From positions 2,728,001 through 2,792,000 of the forward strand of contig NZ_CP107836.1 in NCBI RefSeq assembly GCF_036346615.1: a stretch of 64,000 nucleotides of DNA. Direction: 5' to 3'. Under the pieces are notes generated by a model that ran no database searches, was not told where the DNA came from, and was given only the letters and a program-made list of their open reading frames with translations. Below, piece after piece: positions 35,533 through 44,628 of this stretch. The stretch comes from Streptomyces sp. NBC_00523 (GTDB lineage: Bacteria > Actinomycetota > Actinomycetes > Streptomycetales > Streptomycetaceae). Position 1 is the first letter of the stretch, and each line of letters opens with the position of its first letter. A program made the position numbers and the translations under genes.

Positions 35533-36702
35533 TCAGGCCCCCGCGTACTTGGCGTCCGCCGCCGGGTCCAGCGCCAGCCGGTAGCCGCGCTTGACGACGG
35601 TCTGGATCAGCCGGGGCACCCCGAGCGCGGTGCGCAGCCGGGCCATGGCGGTCTCCACCGCGTGCTCGTCGCTGCCGCTGCCGGGCAGGGCGCGCAGCAG
35701 GTCGGCGCGCGAGACCACCCAGCCGGGGCGCCGGGACAGGGCGTGCAGCAGGGCCATCCCGGCGGGCGGGACCGCGCGCAGCTCGTCGTCCACCAGAACG
35801 GCGTGGCCCCGGATCTCGACGCGGTGTCCGGCGACGGGCAGCGTACGGGCGCGGGCGGGGAGTTCGCGGCAGATCAGCTGGACGAGCGGGCCGAGCCGGA
35901 AGCGCTCCGGCTGGACGGTGTCGATCCCGCGCGCCTGCAACGGCAGGGCGGTGACCGGTCCGACGCAGGCGGGCACGATGTCGCCGCGCAGCGCCGTGAC
36001 GACCTCGGTGAGCAGTCCGCGTTCCTCGGCGCGGCCGAGCAGCGAGGCCGCCGCCGGGGCGCTGGTGAAGGTGAGCGCGTCCAGGGCGCGGGCGGCGGTG
36101 AGGTCGAGGAGCCGGTCCAGGGGCGCGATGTCCTCGGGCGGCATCCAGCGGTAGACGGGGACGCCGACCACCTCGGCACCGGCCTCGCGCAGCGCCTCCA
36201 CGAAGCCGGGGAGGGGTTCGCCGTGCAGCTGGAGCGCGACGCGGCGGCCCTGTACACCCTCCTCCAGGAGCCGTTCCAGGACCTCGGCCATGGACTCGGA
36301 GGCCGGGGACCACGCCTCGGTCAGCCCGGCGGCGCGGACCGCGCCCTTCACCTTGGGGCCGCGCGCCAGGAGTTCGACCCCGCGCAGGGTCTCCAGGAGC
36401 CGGTCGCCGATGCCCCAGCCGTCGGCCGCCTCGATCCAGCCGCGGAAGCCGATCGCGGTGGTGGCGACGACCACGTCGGGCTTCCCGGCGACCAGTTGCT
36501 CGGTCGCGGCGAGCAGTTCGCCGTCGTCGGCGAGCGGCACGATCCGCAGGGCCGGCGCGTGCACCACGGTGGCGCCCCGGCGCCGCAGCAGCGTGCCCAG
36601 CTCCTCCGCCCGGCGGGCGGCGGTGACCCCGACCGTGAAGCCCGCGAGGGGCCCGTGCGGTGCGTCGTCCGGCTGTCGGCCGTCGTGTTGTCCGTCGTGC
36701 AT
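35533..36702 (-). CDS. nnaR: Uroporphyrinogen-III synthase/winged-helix fusion, nitrate assimilation regulator NnaR
   Basis: 389 residues from ATG 36702 (a TTG at 36762 would add 20). Residues about 15-270 are a HemD-like fold: GFTVGVTAARRAEELGTLL, VVATTAIGFRGWIEAA, ALTFTSAPAAASLLGRAEE and VACVGPVTALPLQARGI-like blocks. Residues about 290-380 form an OmpR/PhoB-type winged helix (PAGMALLHALSRRPGWVVSRADLLRALPG, then AVETAMARLRTALG and VVKRGYRLAL). This fusion is known in Streptomyces as NnaR, a co-activator with GlnR of nitrate and nitrite genes. Its position next to narK agrees. Whether it keeps synthase activity cannot be told. Confidence 0.87.
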   Translation of the reverse strand: MHDGQHDGRQPDDAPHGPLAGFTVGVTAARRAEELGTLLRRRGATVVHAPALRIVPLADDGELLAATEQLVAGKPDVVVATTAIGFRGWIEAADGWGIGDRLLETLRGVELLARGPKVKGAVRAAGLTEAWSPASESMAEVLERLLEEGVQGRRVALQLHGEPLPGFVEALREAGAEVVGVPVYRWMPPEDIAPLDRLLDLTAARALDALTFTSAPAAASLLGRAEERGLLTEVVTALRGDIVPACVGPVTALPLQARGIDTVQPERFRLGPLVQLICRELPARARTLPVAGHRVEIRGHAVLVDDELRAVPPAGMALLHALSRRPGWVVSRADLLRALPGSGSDEHAVETAMARLRTALGVPRLIQTVVKRGYRLALDPAADAKYAGA

Positions 36703-36831
36703 GAGGTCTACCCGGCTCTCGTCCCGCTGCTGCTCGATGGTGCGGAGGACCGAGCCTGCCAATGCCGCGTGACAGGCCCGGTTCAGCTGTATTTCCCGCT
36801 CGTTACGTCGCCCGGCACCGCCCGTCCATCA

Positions 36832-38163
36832 TCACACCCCCGCATGGCCGAGCAGGGGCTTCGCCGGTACGGCCGCGGCGCGGCGAAGGTATACCGACCA
36901 GGTGAGCGCCGAGCACACCGCGTAAAAGGCGAGGAAGGACCAGAAGGCCGCCGTGCCCGCGCCGGAGGTCTGGAAGGACTGCCGGAAGGCGAGGTTGATG
37001 GCGAGCCCGCCGAGCGCGCCGACCGCGCCGATCAGCCCCATCGCGGCCCCGGAGATCCGCCGCCCCCGGGCCGCCGCATCCTCGCCGCGCAGCCCCTGGC
37101 TGACGGCCCGGGCGTGGAAGATGCCCGGGATCATCTTGTACGTCGACCCGTTGCCGAGCCCGGACAGCGCGAACAGGGCGGTGAAGCCGACGAGGAACAC
37201 GGTCAGCGAGGCGATCCGGGAGGCGTATACGACCACGCCGGTCGCGGCGGCCATGGCGGCGAAGTTGACGAGGGTGATGCGGGCCCCGCCGTACCGGTCG
37301 GCGAGCCGGCCGCCGGCCGGCCGGATCAGCGAGCCGAGCAGCGGTCCGATGAAGGTGAGCGAGGCCGCCTGGAGCGGGGTCCGGCCGAACTGGGTCTGGA
37401 GGACGAGCCCGAAGGCGAAGCTGTAGCCGATGAAGGAGCCGAAGGTTCCGATGTAGAGGACCGCCATGATCCAGGTGTGGCGGTCGCGCACCGCCTCCTT
37501 CGCGGCCCCGGTGTCGTTGCGCACGGGCGCCAGGTTGTCCATGTAGCGGGCGGCGCATCCGGCGGCGAGCAGGATCAGCGGGATGTACGCGGCGAGCACG
37601 ATCCTGGGGTGCGTGGCCCCGGCCGTCCCGATGACCAGGAGCCCGGCCAGCTGCACGACGGGCACGCCGATGTTGCCGCCGCCCGCGTTGAGCCCGAGCG
37701 CCCAGCCCTTCTTGCGCATCGGGAAGAAGGCGTTGATGTTCGTCATGGACGAGGCGAAGTTGCCGCCGCCGATGCCGGTCAGCGCGGACACCGCGAGGAA
37801 GGTGCCGTACGAGGTGCCCGGCTCCATCACGACGAGGGCGGCGATCGTCGGCACGAGGAGGGTGAGCGCGCTGAACACCGTCCAGTTCCGGCCACCGAAC
37901 CGGGCGACCGCGAAGGTGTACGGCACCCGGACGACGGCCCCGACGAGGGTGGCGGTGGAGATCAGGAAGAACTTGTCGGCCGGGTCGATCCCGTACTCGG
38001 GCCCCATGAAGAGCACCATCACCGACCACAGGGTCCAGATGGAGAAGCCGATGTGCTCGGAGAGGACGGAGAACCAGAGGTTGCGGCGGGCGACGCGCTC
38101 GCCGGTGTCCCGCCAGAAGGTCTCGTCCTCCGGGTCCCAGTGCTCGATCCAACGGCCTGCCAT
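36832..38163 (-). CDS. narK: Nitrate/nitrite transporter, NarK family (MFS)
   Basis: 443 residues from ATG 38163, supported by GGAGG 8 bases upstream; the longer frame to 38262 runs over the regulatory region. Twelve membrane segments are expected. The nitrate signature is visible as ALTGIGGGNFASSMTNINAFFP (first) and ALGLNAGGGNIGVPVVQ, with a matching glycine-rich stretch in the second half. An unusually long N-terminus (AGRWIEHWDPEDETFW) is common in actinobacterial NarK. It imports nitrate or exports nitrite and lies upstream of nnaR on the same strand. Confidence 0.93.
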   Translation of the reverse strand: MAGRWIEHWDPEDETFWRDTGERVARRNLWFSVLSEHIGFSIWTLWSVMVLFMGPEYGIDPADKFFLISTATLVGAVVRVPYTFAVARFGGRNWTVFSALTLLVPTIAALVVMEPGTSYGTFLAVSALTGIGGGNFASSMTNINAFFPMRKKGWALGLNAGGGNIGVPVVQLAGLLVIGTAGATHPRIVLAAYIPLILLAAGCAARYMDNLAPVRNDTGAAKEAVRDRHTWIMAVLYIGTFGSFIGYSFAFGLVLQTQFGRTPLQAASLTFIGPLLGSLIRPAGGRLADRYGGARITLVNFAAMAAATGVVVYASRIASLTVFLVGFTALFALSGLGNGSTYKMIPGIFHARAVSQGLRGEDAAARGRRISGAAMGLIGAVGALGGLAINLAFRQSFQTSGAGTAAFWSFLAFYAVCSALTWSVYLRRAAAVPAKPLLGHAGV

Positions 38164-38235
38164 CACGCGCCTCCACGGGTGGTCGGGGTGTCGTCCCGAA
38201 CCTAGGAAGCGCGCGTTTCGGTGCCGTGCCGCGAG

Positions 38236-38251
38236 GTGACCTGTGGGCAAC
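38236..38251. promoter_or_regulatory. GlnR-box-like site upstream of narK
   Basis: GTGAC-CTGTGG-GCAAC has the a-site/n6/b-site form of the GlnR consensus (gTnAC-n6-GnAAC), about 73-88 bp before the narK start. Only one a/b pair is clear. narK is a known GlnR target in S. coelicolor; binding here is inferred. Confidence 0.45.
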
Positions 38252-38292
38252 CTTGCTCTCACCGGGCCGGTGCCGGCCCGGTGAGAGCGCGG

Positions 38293-39552
38293 TTACGTAC
38301 GGGCGCGGGCGGCGCCGTTGGGCCAGAGCCTCGGGCGGCGCCTGGCCGCCAGGTCCTCGACCCAGCCGACGGCGAGGATCGCCAGCCCGATCAGCGGCCA
38401 GACGATGATCAGCGCCAACGCGTTGTTCGCGCGGTCGATGTACGTGCCGAGGTGGTCGCCGACCCAGGGCACGTCCCAGAGCAGGTCGATGATCGGGAAG
38501 GTGGCCATCAGCAGCATGTTGTGCCACAGATAGATGGTCACCGCCCGGTTGTTGGCGAGGGTGACCAGGCTGTCCCATCCGGCAAGCCGCCCCGGCAGCT
38601 CCCGCCAGGAGGGGGCGTACTGGAGCAGGATCATGCAGAACCCGAGCGACCAGGTGGCCTGGGCGAGCGGGATCTCGTCCAGGTTCCAGCCCTCCTCGGT
38701 GAGGTGGTGGGCGCCCCACCACAGCGCGAAGGCCATCAGCATCGCGGCCAGCGACACGGCGAGGTAGCGCGGGACGGCCTTCAGCAGCCCGTCGTGGTGC
38801 GCGAAGCCGAGGATCCAGCAGGAGCCGAACACCGCGAAGTCCACCAGGCCCTCACCGGCCGCGCCCGGCACGGTGACCAGTCCGGTGCCGATGACGGCGG
38901 TGAGCCCGATCGGGGCGAGCAGGGTGACCCAGGGCAGCTTCCGGAACGCCTTGAGCAGCAGCGGGGAGGCCAGGACGAACCACAGGTAGGCGCGGATGTA
39001 CCAGAGCGGCCCGATGCCCTGTTCGGCCCAGGAGGTTTCCAGCCAGCCGCCCTCGGAGCCGTTCTCCCAGGGGAAGGGCGGGGTGCCGACCGGCAGGATG
39101 TAGCAGCCCAGCTTGAGGAACCACCAGATGCCCTCCTCGCGGACCGGCTTCCAGCCGAGCAGGAAGACCACGGGGACGACGACGGCGCAGAACGCCCACA
39201 TCGGCGGCAGCAGCCTGCGGACGCGGCTCCGGATCACGCTCCACGCGGGCCGGGCCAGCGAGCGGGCCATCAGCGATCCGGCCAGGGCGAACATGACGCC
39301 CATGGACGGGAAGACGACGGTCAGCCAGGCCCAGCCGAAGAGGTGGAAGACGACGACCCGGACGAGCGCGATGGCGCGCAGCAGGTCGAGATAGCGGTCC
39401 CTGCCGGCCTTGGCGGGGGCGAGGGCGGGGGCCGGTGCCTCGGCCGGGGCGGGCCCGGCGGCGGGCGAGGGCAGCACCACGCGCAGCGCCATGGTCTGTT
39501 CGTTGTCCTGCGGCGGGTGCGGGGACGCGGAAGGTCCGCTCGGATACGTCAT
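38293..39552 (-). CDS. Membrane acyltransferase (acyltransferase-3 family)
   Basis: 419 residues with about ten membrane segments. RDRYLDLLRAIALVRVVVFHLFGW carries the conserved Arg and His of the family's catalytic site in helix 1. Ala/Pro-rich cytoplasmic residues 1-60 precede it. Members transfer acetyl or other acyl groups to exported carbohydrates. The ATG overlaps the matB stop by 4 bp (ATGA), so the protein probably modifies the polysaccharide made by MatB. The WNLDEIP region and the C-terminal WPLIGLAILAVGWVEDL segment are ordinary. Confidence 0.88.
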   Translation of the reverse strand: MTYPSGPSASPHPPQDNEQTMALRVVLPSPAAGPAPAEAPAPALAPAKAGRDRYLDLLRAIALVRVVVFHLFGWAWLTVVFPSMGVMFALAGSLMARSLARPAWSVIRSRVRRLLPPMWAFCAVVVPVVFLLGWKPVREEGIWWFLKLGCYILPVGTPPFPWENGSEGGWLETSWAEQGIGPLWYIRAYLWFVLASPLLLKAFRKLPWVTLLAPIGLTAVIGTGLVTVPGAAGEGLVDFAVFGSCWILGFAHHDGLLKAVPRYLAVSLAAMLMAFALWWGAHHLTEEGWNLDEIPLAQATWSLGFCMILLQYAPSWRELPGRLAGWDSLVTLANNRAVTIYLWHNMLLMATFPIIDLLWDVPWVGDHLGTYIDRANNALALIIVWPLIGLAILAVGWVEDLAARRRPRLWPNGAARART

Positions 39553-41747
39553 GCGACGGGCCTCCGGTCCTGGGTGCGCGGGCGCTGGGTCGGCATGGCG
39601 CCGGGCGCCTCCACGACCCCGGTGCGGCGCAGCTTCTGCCAGCGCAGCCGGCCGCCGGTGAGAGCGGTGATCCAGGACTGGAGCAGCACCACGTACATGA
39701 GCTGCCGGTACAGGACCTGCTGGAGGGGCAGCGAGAGCAGATGGGTCATGCGCTCCCGGTCGAGCCGGAAGGCGTACGCGGCACACACCAGCTGCACCGC
39801 GAGGACGCCGAGCCACGCGCCGACGGTCTTCTCGGTGGGCCCGAACACCAGCCCGTACAGCAGGAAGACGTCGATGAGCGGGGCGAGCAGCGGGGCGACG
39901 ACCATGAACAGCGAGACGAACGGCAGTCCGACGCGGCCGAACCGGCCCGAGGGCCCGCGTTCGATGACCGCCTTGCGGTGCTTCCAGATCGCCTGCATGG
40001 TGCCGTACGACCAGCGGTAGCGCTGCGACCAGAGCTGCTGCACGGTCTCCGGCGCCTCGGTCCAGGCGCGGGCGTTCTCCGCGTAGACGACGCGCCAGCC
40101 GTCCCGGTGGAGGGCCATCGTGACGTCGGTGTCCTCGGCGAGGGTGTCCTCGCTGATGCCGCCGACCCGCTCCAGCGCCTGGCGCCGGAAGGCACCGACC
40201 GCGCCGGGGATGGTGGGCATGCAGCGCAGCACGTCGTACATGCGGCGGTCGAGGTTGAAGCCCATCACGTACTCGATGTGCTGCCAGGCGCCGATCAGCG
40301 AGTCGCGGTTGCCGACCTTGGCGTTGCCGGCGACGGCCCCTACGCGCGGGTCGCCGAAGGGCTGCACCAGCTCGCGGACGGTGGTCGGCTCGAAGACCGT
40401 GTCGCCGTCCATCATCACGATGATGTCGTTGCGGGCGTGCGCGATGCCGTTGTTCAGGGCGGCGGGCTTGCCCGCGTTGCGCTGGCGGACCACCCGGACG
40501 TTGGGCAGCCGCATCCGCTGGACGATGTCCGCGGTGCCGTCCGTGGAGCCGTCGTCGATCACGATGACTTCGACCGGATAGTCACTTGCCAGGAGCGAGC
40601 GCACCGTGTTCGCGATGCACTTCTTCTCGTTGTACGCGGGCACCAGGACGGTCACCGTGCGGGTGACGGGTTCGCCCCAGCTGAAGCCGCGTCCGCGGAC
40701 CCGGCGGGCGTGGACGAAGGACAGCACGAGCATCAGCCCGAAGCGGGCGAAGACCAGCACCCCGATCACCGCGAGCCCGGCCACCATCACATCGGTGATG
40801 TGCTCCGAGACGCCCACGGCCCAGACGAACGCCTTGCCCTTCCACAGGTCGAAACCGGTGACCGGGGAGTGCGCGCTGGGGGCGCCGAGCGCGTCGGTGA
40901 GGTTGTCGAACGTGTATCCCTGCTTCTGCATCTTCGGCAGGAACTTCCCCAGGGCGGTGACGGTCTGGGACCGGTTCCCCCCGGAGTCGTGCATGAGGAC
41001 GATCGCACCCTTGCCGTGCTTGGGCGTGGCCCGCTTGATGATCGCCCTGACGCCCGGCCGCTTCCAGTCCTCGCTGTCCGTGTTGTTGACGACGGTGAGG
41101 TAGCCGCGGCTGCCGATGTACTGCGTGACCGGCCAGGACTTGTTGTCCATGGCGTCGGCGAACGAGGAGTAGGGCGGCCGGAAGAGGGAGGTGCGGATGC
41201 CCGCCGCACCGGCCAGCACCAGCTGGTTCTGGGACAGCTCCCAGTCGATGCGGCTGGTGGACTGGTAGGAGAGATCGGGGTGGTTGAAGGTGTGCAGCCC
41301 GACCTCGTGCCCCTCCCTGACCATGCGCTCGACCAGGTCCGGGTAGCGCGAGGCCATGGTGCCGGTGACGAAGAAGACGCCGTGGGCGTCGTACTTCTTC
41401 AGCTCGTCCAGCACCTTCGGCGTCCACTCCGGGTCCGGGCCGTCGTCGAAGGTCAGCACGATCCGGTGGTCCGGGATGCGCAGGGTCTTCGCGGGCTCGG
41501 TGGTGGACCGCGCGTCGATGACCGGCCCGCCCTCCAGCACCTGATCCGGCACCCGGTCGGTCGCGACGGGGGGCCGGATGCGGTGGTCGGCCAGGATTTC
41601 GCTGTGCACGTAGCCACGCAGCATCAGCATGGCGAGCAGGGCAACGAGAAACAGGAGCGGCAGCATGTAGCGCATGGGAAGTCTGCGCCGGCGGGTCTGC
41701 TTCTTCCTGTGGGAGTTGCGCCTGCCCCGGGGGGCAGGGGTGGTCAT
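39549..41747 (-). CDS. matB: Polysaccharide deacetylase/GT2 glycosyltransferase fusion, MatB-type
   Basis: 732 residues. A basic N-terminus and one membrane helix (about 27-44) lead to a NodB deacetylase domain (about 93-290) outside the cell: FDDGPD at 100-105, metal ligands in HTFNHPDLS and RPPYSSF. A second membrane helix (about 320) leads to a cytoplasmic GT2 domain with VTVLVPAYNE, DDGSTDGT, MDGDTVFEP, EDTDVTMAL and the processive QRYRW, then membrane helices. This combines the roles of PgaB and PgaC; MatB in Streptomyces makes a PNAG-like polymer for pellet formation. It starts directly after the matA stop. Confidence 0.92.
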   Translation of the reverse strand: MTTPAPRGRRNSHRKKQTRRRRLPMRYMLPLLFLVALLAMLMLRGYVHSEILADHRIRPPVATDRVPDQVLEGGPVIDARSTTEPAKTLRIPDHRIVLTFDDGPDPEWTPKVLDELKKYDAHGVFFVTGTMASRYPDLVERMVREGHEVGLHTFNHPDLSYQSTSRIDWELSQNQLVLAGAAGIRTSLFRPPYSSFADAMDNKSWPVTQYIGSRGYLTVVNNTDSEDWKRPGVRAIIKRATPKHGKGAIVLMHDSGGNRSQTVTALGKFLPKMQKQGYTFDNLTDALGAPSAHSPVTGFDLWKGKAFVWAVGVSEHITDVMVAGLAVIGVLVFARFGLMLVLSFVHARRVRGRGFSWGEPVTRTVTVLVPAYNEKKCIANTVRSLLASDYPVEVIVIDDGSTDGTADIVQRMRLPNVRVVRQRNAGKPAALNNGIAHARNDIIVMMDGDTVFEPTTVRELVQPFGDPRVGAVAGNAKVGNRDSLIGAWQHIEYVMGFNLDRRMYDVLRCMPTIPGAVGAFRRQALERVGGISEDTLAEDTDVTMALHRDGWRVVYAENARAWTEAPETVQQLWSQRYRWSYGTMQAIWKHRKAVIERGPSGRFGRVGLPFVSLFMVVAPLLAPLIDVFLLYGLVFGPTEKTVGAWLGVLAVQLVCAAYAFRLDRERMTHLLSLPLQQVLYRQLMYVVLLQSWITALTGGRLRWQKLRRTGVVEAPGAMPTQRPRTQDRRPVA

Positions 41748-42164
41748 CTAGTTGGCGCCTTCTTGTCCTTGCGCGGGGTCCGGGGACCCGCCGGTGGGAA
41801 GTCCGGCTTCCGGGGCCGTCGATTCGTTCCCGGTGGTGTCCGTGACCTGCTGTTCCTGACCGGTCAGCGGGAGTCCGGGGGCGCTGGAATTGCCCCCGAG
41901 CACGGCGACGACCAGGGTCGTCGCGTAACAGACGAAGACCGCGGCCAGGACCCAGCCGAGGCGGCGCAGCGTCTTGCCGCGCCGGCCGCTCTCGTCCACG
42001 AAGACGGGGCCGTCGGAGTCGTCCGGAGCGGATGGTTCCGGTAGCAGCTCGGAGAGCTGCCGTCCGATTCCGTCCAGCTGGATGGTGACTTCGTTCGGCT
42101 CGTGTGTGTGCCCCGCATGGGCACCTTCACGCCAAGTTTCCACTGGTGTACGCACTTCCCCCAC
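41748..42164 (-). CDS. matA: Small single-span membrane protein, MatA-like
   Basis: 138 residues from GTG 42164 (the start is uncertain; another GTG three codons on is possible). The cytoplasmic part has VTIQLDGIGRQLSELLPEP, followed by an acidic and then basic stretch. One membrane helix (about 70-91, LGWVLAAVFVCYATTLVVAVL) leads to an extracytoplasmic Gly/Gln/Thr-rich tail of about 45 residues. No enzyme motif is present. Its place directly before matB with no gap fits MatA of the S. coelicolor mat locus, where both genes are needed for hyphal aggregation. Confidence 0.72.
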   Translation of the reverse strand: MGEVRTPVETWREGAHAGHTHEPNEVTIQLDGIGRQLSELLPEPSAPDDSDGPVFVDESGRRGKTLRRLGWVLAAVFVCYATTLVVAVLGGNSSAPGLPLTGQEQQVTDTTGNESTAPEAGLPTGGSPDPAQGQEGAN

Positions 42165-42306
42165 TCAGGATCGGGTGCGCGCAACTGACCGGTTGTGTGC
42201 CGCCGGACGGGCCCCCACCCTGTCCACGCGCCCCCTACCACAGTGCACCCGGTCCATGAATGTAGCGCACGCCCGGCCTCCCGGCACACCCGGACGCAGA
42301 AACGAC

Positions 42307-42340
42307 GAGGACCCCGCTGCCGGGTGGCAGCGGGGTCCTC
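42307..42340 (-). terminator. Terminator of the tmRNA gene
   Basis: The 15-base arms GAGGACCCCGCTGCC and GGCAGCGGGGTCCTC are perfect complements with a 4-base loop, 18 bp past the tmRNA 3' end on the minus strand. Confidence 0.88.
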
Positions 42341-42357
42341 GCCCACATGGGAATTTG

Positions 42358-42742
42358 TGGAGATGGCGGGAATCGAACCCGCGTCCAACGGTGCGGAACC
42401 AGGGCTTCTCCGAGTGCAGTCCGCTACGCTTTTCTCGGCCTCGGAGGTCACGCGGACAAGCCTCCGACAGGCCCAGTCACTGTTTGATTTCCTTCTGAGA
42501 CCCGTGACCGGACTCAGAAGTTTAGATCCCTTGATGATGCCAGGATCCGGGTCGGGATCACCCCCGGGCTGACACTCCGCAGAGTCTTCGCTTAGCTGCT
42601 AATTAGGCAGCGAGGGCGAAGGCGGAGGAATCGCGCTTGGAATTGGCGATTATTGGTTGCGACATATGGTTTACGAGATCATTGCCGCTTCCTCGACTCG
42701 CTTCCCCTGCTTCGACATCCGCTGTCGAAACCGATCATCCCC
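42358..42742 (-). ncRNA. ssrA: Transfer-messenger RNA
   Basis: About 385 nt. The acceptor stem pairs 5' GGGGATG (42742-42736) with 3' CATCTCC (42365-42359), and the T arm GCGGG-TTCGATT-CCCGC is intact; CCA does not appear to be encoded. The tag frame (42647-42603) reads GCC as the resume codon and encodes ANSKRDSSAFALAA followed by TAA. The GGTTTCGACAG element after the 5' stem is typical. Together with SmpB it rescues stalled ribosomes and marks proteins for degradation. smpB lies 123 bp upstream on the same strand. Confidence 0.96.
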
Positions 42743-42865
42743 ATGTTGATTTTTCAAGGTGGTGCCACACCCTCCGTGGGGTGCGTTGCCATCGTACGTG
42801 ACCAACGCACGACGATGCCAGCGTATTCCTGGCGGACGGGCCGGCGGCGGGGCGCCGGCTCCGGA

Positions 42866-43354
42866 TCAGGCGCTCCGCTGACGGCGGCGGGCCGCCGCGA
42901 TGGCGCGGTTCGTCTCCCTGTTGTCCTGCTTCTCGCGCAGCGTCTGCCGCTTGTCGTACTCCTTCTTGCCCTTCGCGAGCGCGATCTCGGCCTTGACCCG
43001 GCCGTTCAGGAAGTACAGCGAGAGCGGCACGATGGTGTGGCCGGTCTCCTGCGACTTCGCCTCCAGCTTGTCGATCTCGGCCCGGTGCATCAGCAGCTTG
43101 CGCTTGCGCTTGGCTGAGTGGTTGGTCCAGGTGCCCTGGACGTACTCCGGGACGTGGATGTTGTGCAGCCACGCCTCGCCGCCGTCGATCTGGACGAAGC
43201 CGTCGACCAGGGACGCCCGGCCCATGCGCAGCGATTTGACCTCGGTCCCCATGAGCACGAGCCCGCACTCGTAGGTGTCGAGGATGGTGTAGTCGTGGCG
43301 CGCCTTCTTGTTCTGCGCGATGAGCTTGCGCCCGGTGTCCTTTTCCTTAGCCAT
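42866..43354 (-). CDS. smpB: SsrA-binding protein SmpB
   Basis: 162 residues, full length. The OB-fold core has [29 protein letters not shown] and the tmRNA-contacting [11 protein letters not shown] and [13 protein letters not shown]. The basic C-terminal tail ([20 protein letters not shown]) enters the mRNA channel of the ribosome. It lies 18 bp after the S41 protease gene and just before ssrA, so partner RNA and protein are encoded together. Confidence 0.97.
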   Translation of the reverse strand: MAKEKDTGRKLIAQNKKARHDYTILDTYECGLVLMGTEVKSLRMGRASLVDGFVQIDGGEAWLHNIHVPEYVQGTWTNHSAKRKRKLLMHRAEIDKLEAKSQETGHTIVPLSLYFLNGRVKAEIALAKGKKEYDKRQTLREKQDNRETNRAIAAARRRQRSA

Positions 43355-43372
43355 AGTGCGGCCATTTTCGCA

Positions 43373-44560
43373 CTACGACCCACCCCCGAGGCCACTCAAT
43401 ACCGTCTCGGCCCGTTCCTGGGCCCGCGCGCTCACCGCGAGGTCCGGTGTGATGCCCTTGCCGTCGACCCCGTGGCCCGCCGGTGTCCGGTAGTGGCCCA
43501 CGGTCAGCTCGGCCACCGAGCCGCCCGCGAGCTTGCTCGGCATCTGCACCGAGCCCTTGCCGAAGGTCCGCGAGCCGACCGTGACCGCCCGGCCCCGGTC
43601 CTGCAGCGCCCCCGTCACCAGCTCGGCCGCGCTCATCGTCCCCCCGTCGACCAGCACGACGACGGGGCGCCCGGTGTCGCCGCCCGGCTTCGCGTACAGG
43701 GCGTGCTGCTCGCCGTGCACGTCGTACGTGGCGACCAGGCCGCCGTCCAGGAAGGCGGAGGCCGCGGTGACCGCCTCGGTGACCAGTCCGCCCGGGTTGC
43801 CCCGCAGGTCCAGCAGCACCCCGGCACCCGCGGGCGCGTCCCGGACCGCGTCGCGCACGGCCGCCCCGGAGCCCTTGGTGAACGAGGCGACCGCGATGCG
43901 CACCGCCCCGGACGGACCCGAGCGCTGCGCCCCGACCCGGCGCACGGTCACCGATTCGACCGTCAGCCGGGCCCGGCTCAGCGTCTCGGTCCGGGTGGCG
44001 GACCCCCGGCGGACGCCGAGGCTGACCGTGCTCCCGGCCTTCGCCCCGGTGCGGTCGCCGCGCAACAGGGCCACCACGTCGGAGACGGGCAGCCGGTCGA
44101 CGCGGCGGCCGTCGATGGTGCGGAGCAGGTCGCCGGAGCGGATGCCCGCGCGGTCGGCGGGGCTGCCGGGCTGGACGCGGGCGACGGCGACCTGGCCGTC
44201 GGCGGAGCGCCGGGCGGCGAGGCCGACCCCGGTGTACGTGCCGCCGAGGGACTCCTCGAACTCCTGGTACTCGCGCTCGTCGTAGACCGCGCCCCAGCGG
44301 TCGCCGCTGCGGCTGACGACCTCCTCGGCCGCCTCCGTACCGGACTTGCCGTCGGCGACCGCGTCGGCGGCGGCCTCGGCCACCTCGTCGCGGTCGGCGG
44401 TGGCGGCGACGGACCGGGGGTGCACCGGGGGTTCCTGCGCCTCGCCGCGGGGCAGCGCGCCGGTCGCGGCCCCGGTGGCGAGGACGCCGGCGAAGACCAG
44501 CGTCAGGGCCGCCCCGCGGCGCAGACCGCGGGGCCCGATGCGACATCCGGGGTCCGACAT
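43373..44560 (-). CDS. S41 family carboxy-terminal processing peptidase
   Basis: 395 residues. The signal peptide or anchor is at about 12-35 (RRGAALTLVFAGVLATGAATG). The PDZ domain spans about 107-185 (GVGLAARRSADGQVAVARVQPGSPADRAGI). The catalytic dyad is Ser310 in GGTMSAAEL and Lys335 in TFGKGSVQ, after LLDLRGNPGGLV. It cleaves C-terminal regions of exported proteins. It lies between ftsX and smpB, and the same order is seen in other streptomycetes; a link with FtsEX-controlled cell-wall hydrolysis is conceivable but unproven. Confidence 0.92.
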   Translation of the reverse strand: MSDPGCRIGPRGLRRGAALTLVFAGVLATGAATGALPRGEAQEPPVHPRSVAATADRDEVAEAAADAVADGKSGTEAAEEVVSRSGDRWGAVYDEREYQEFEESLGGTYTGVGLAARRSADGQVAVARVQPGSPADRAGIRSGDLLRTIDGRRVDRLPVSDVVALLRGDRTGAKAGSTVSLGVRRGSATRTETLSRARLTVESVTVRRVGAQRSGPSGAVRIAVASFTKGSGAAVRDAVRDAPAGAGVLLDLRGNPGGLVTEAVTAASAFLDGGLVATYDVHGEQHALYAKPGGDTGRPVVVLVDGGTMSAAELVTGALQDRGRAVTVGSRTFGKGSVQMPSKLAGGSVAELTVGHYRTPAGHGVDGKGITPDLAVSARAQERAETVLSGLGGGS

Positions 44561-44628
44561 GGCGCCGATTCTAGGACAACGCCCCGGAGGCGCAGGGGAC
44601 GTTGGGCGCGCACCTCACGGGGCACACA

